Shown one piece after another: positions 43,590 to 43,846 of a DNA stretch of 43,846 nucleotides (the first letter of the stretch is position 1; every line of letters starts with the position of its first letter). This DNA comes from Nostoc sp. TH1S01 (GTDB lineage: Bacteria > Cyanobacteriota > Cyanobacteriia > Cyanobacteriales > Nostocaceae): the NCBI GenBank assembly GCA_018993265.1, contig JAGKSW010000122.1:1-43846 (forward strand). Reading direction: 5' to 3'. The notes below the pieces were generated by a model. It saw only the letters and a list, made by a program, of their open reading frames with translations, had not been told where the DNA came from and searched no databases. Position numbers and translations under genes: made by a program.

Positions 43590-43846
43590 TTAAAACCTCG
43601 CCCTTCTAGGGCGACTTTGCATGGTAAAATACTAATAGGTCGATGACCGCAGGAACGATGAGGAAACAGGTAAAACGTCCTACTCCGTGATCCTGAAATT
43701 CCTAACAGTCAATGGTGTAAAAGTAAATCCAAACTGCAAGGACGCAAATAGAAATTGAATCAACTACCTTGGGACACAAGGAAAGTTACGCTTGGGGAGT
43801 AGTCCATAAGTGGGGCATATCGGGAGGGGTGAACGAAAAAAGGTGT
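43590..43846 (+). other. Unidentified structured segment cut by the window edge
   Basis: It begins with a short strong hairpin, TCGCCCT-tct-AGGGCGA (43598-43614), and contains CCTTG-ggaca-CAAGG (43767-43781) and a G-rich stretch (CTTGGGGAGTAGTCCATAAGTG) before the window ends. Open frames here are short. A frame that runs to the window edge (THKESYAWGVV-like residues) has no recognised motif. The hairpin next to non-coding sequence resembles the end of an IS200/IS605-type element, and the G-rich part with GGTGAACGAA recalls group II intron domain I, but neither is shown. I give no firm identity. Confidence 0.3.

Overview
The window reads as chromosomal DNA of a filamentous, probably heterocyst-forming cyanobacterium of the Nostoc/Anabaena type. 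The support is photosystem II genes (psbB, psbT), the Mg-chelatase subunit gene chlD, a pair of flavodiiron proteins, many HIP1 octamers (GCGATCGC), heptad tandem repeats (STRRs) between genes, and several families of small palindromic repeats. I recognise no plasmid, prophage or CRISPR locus. From memory the gene content resembles the Anabaena PCC 7120 chromosome around psbB, rps1, chlD and the adjacent flv pair; I could not check this.

Layout, left to right. 1-2.2 kb: the 3' end of an ISAs1-type transposase, an SmtB-type zinc sensor, and argG. 2.7-6.5 kb: flv3 and flv1, a canonical and a degenerate flavodiiron protein, in an arrangement that recalls the heterocyst-specific Flv3B/Flv1B pair. 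6.5-10.3 kb: a MITE-like repeat, an orphan double-glycine leader peptide, a WD40 protein and a small membrane protein. 10.6-14.1 kb: an NAD(P)-binding epimerase-like protein, chlD and a Uma2-type protein. 14.3-16.6 kb: a group 3 sigma factor and a BI-1 family membrane protein. 16.8-20.8 kb: prfB with an in-frame UGA and +1 frameshift site, then DUF3285, ybeY, dgkA, trpG/pabA and an MBL-fold protein, all on the + strand. 20.8-27 kb: a YdeI-like protein, an AT-rich glycosyltransferase island, and an incomplete peptide/nickel ABC system (one permease and one lipoprotein). 27.4-31.5 kb: psbB-psbT, rps1 and a HAD protein. 31.6-36.7 kb: a pentapeptide-repeat protein, a HupW-like hydrogenase protease, an acyl-CoA synthetase/GNAT fusion, another Uma2 protein and a small membrane protein. 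37.5-43.3 kb: a DUF362 protein followed by a possible 21-aa ORF, a lambda-lysozyme-like protein, a second epimerase-like protein, DUF1997, DUF4079 and an ankyrin protein. 43.3 kb to the end: a perfect 30-bp palindrome and an unidentified structured segment cut by the window edge.

Most genes are housekeeping or photosynthesis genes. I see no obvious new multigene defence or biosynthetic system. The less explained items are the orphan arginine-rich double-glycine peptide, the heptad repeat that has become coding sequence inside the acyl-CoA synthetase fusion, the HAD protein with an altered catalytic motif, the tiny ORF after the DUF362 gene, the repeat families, and the segment at the right edge.
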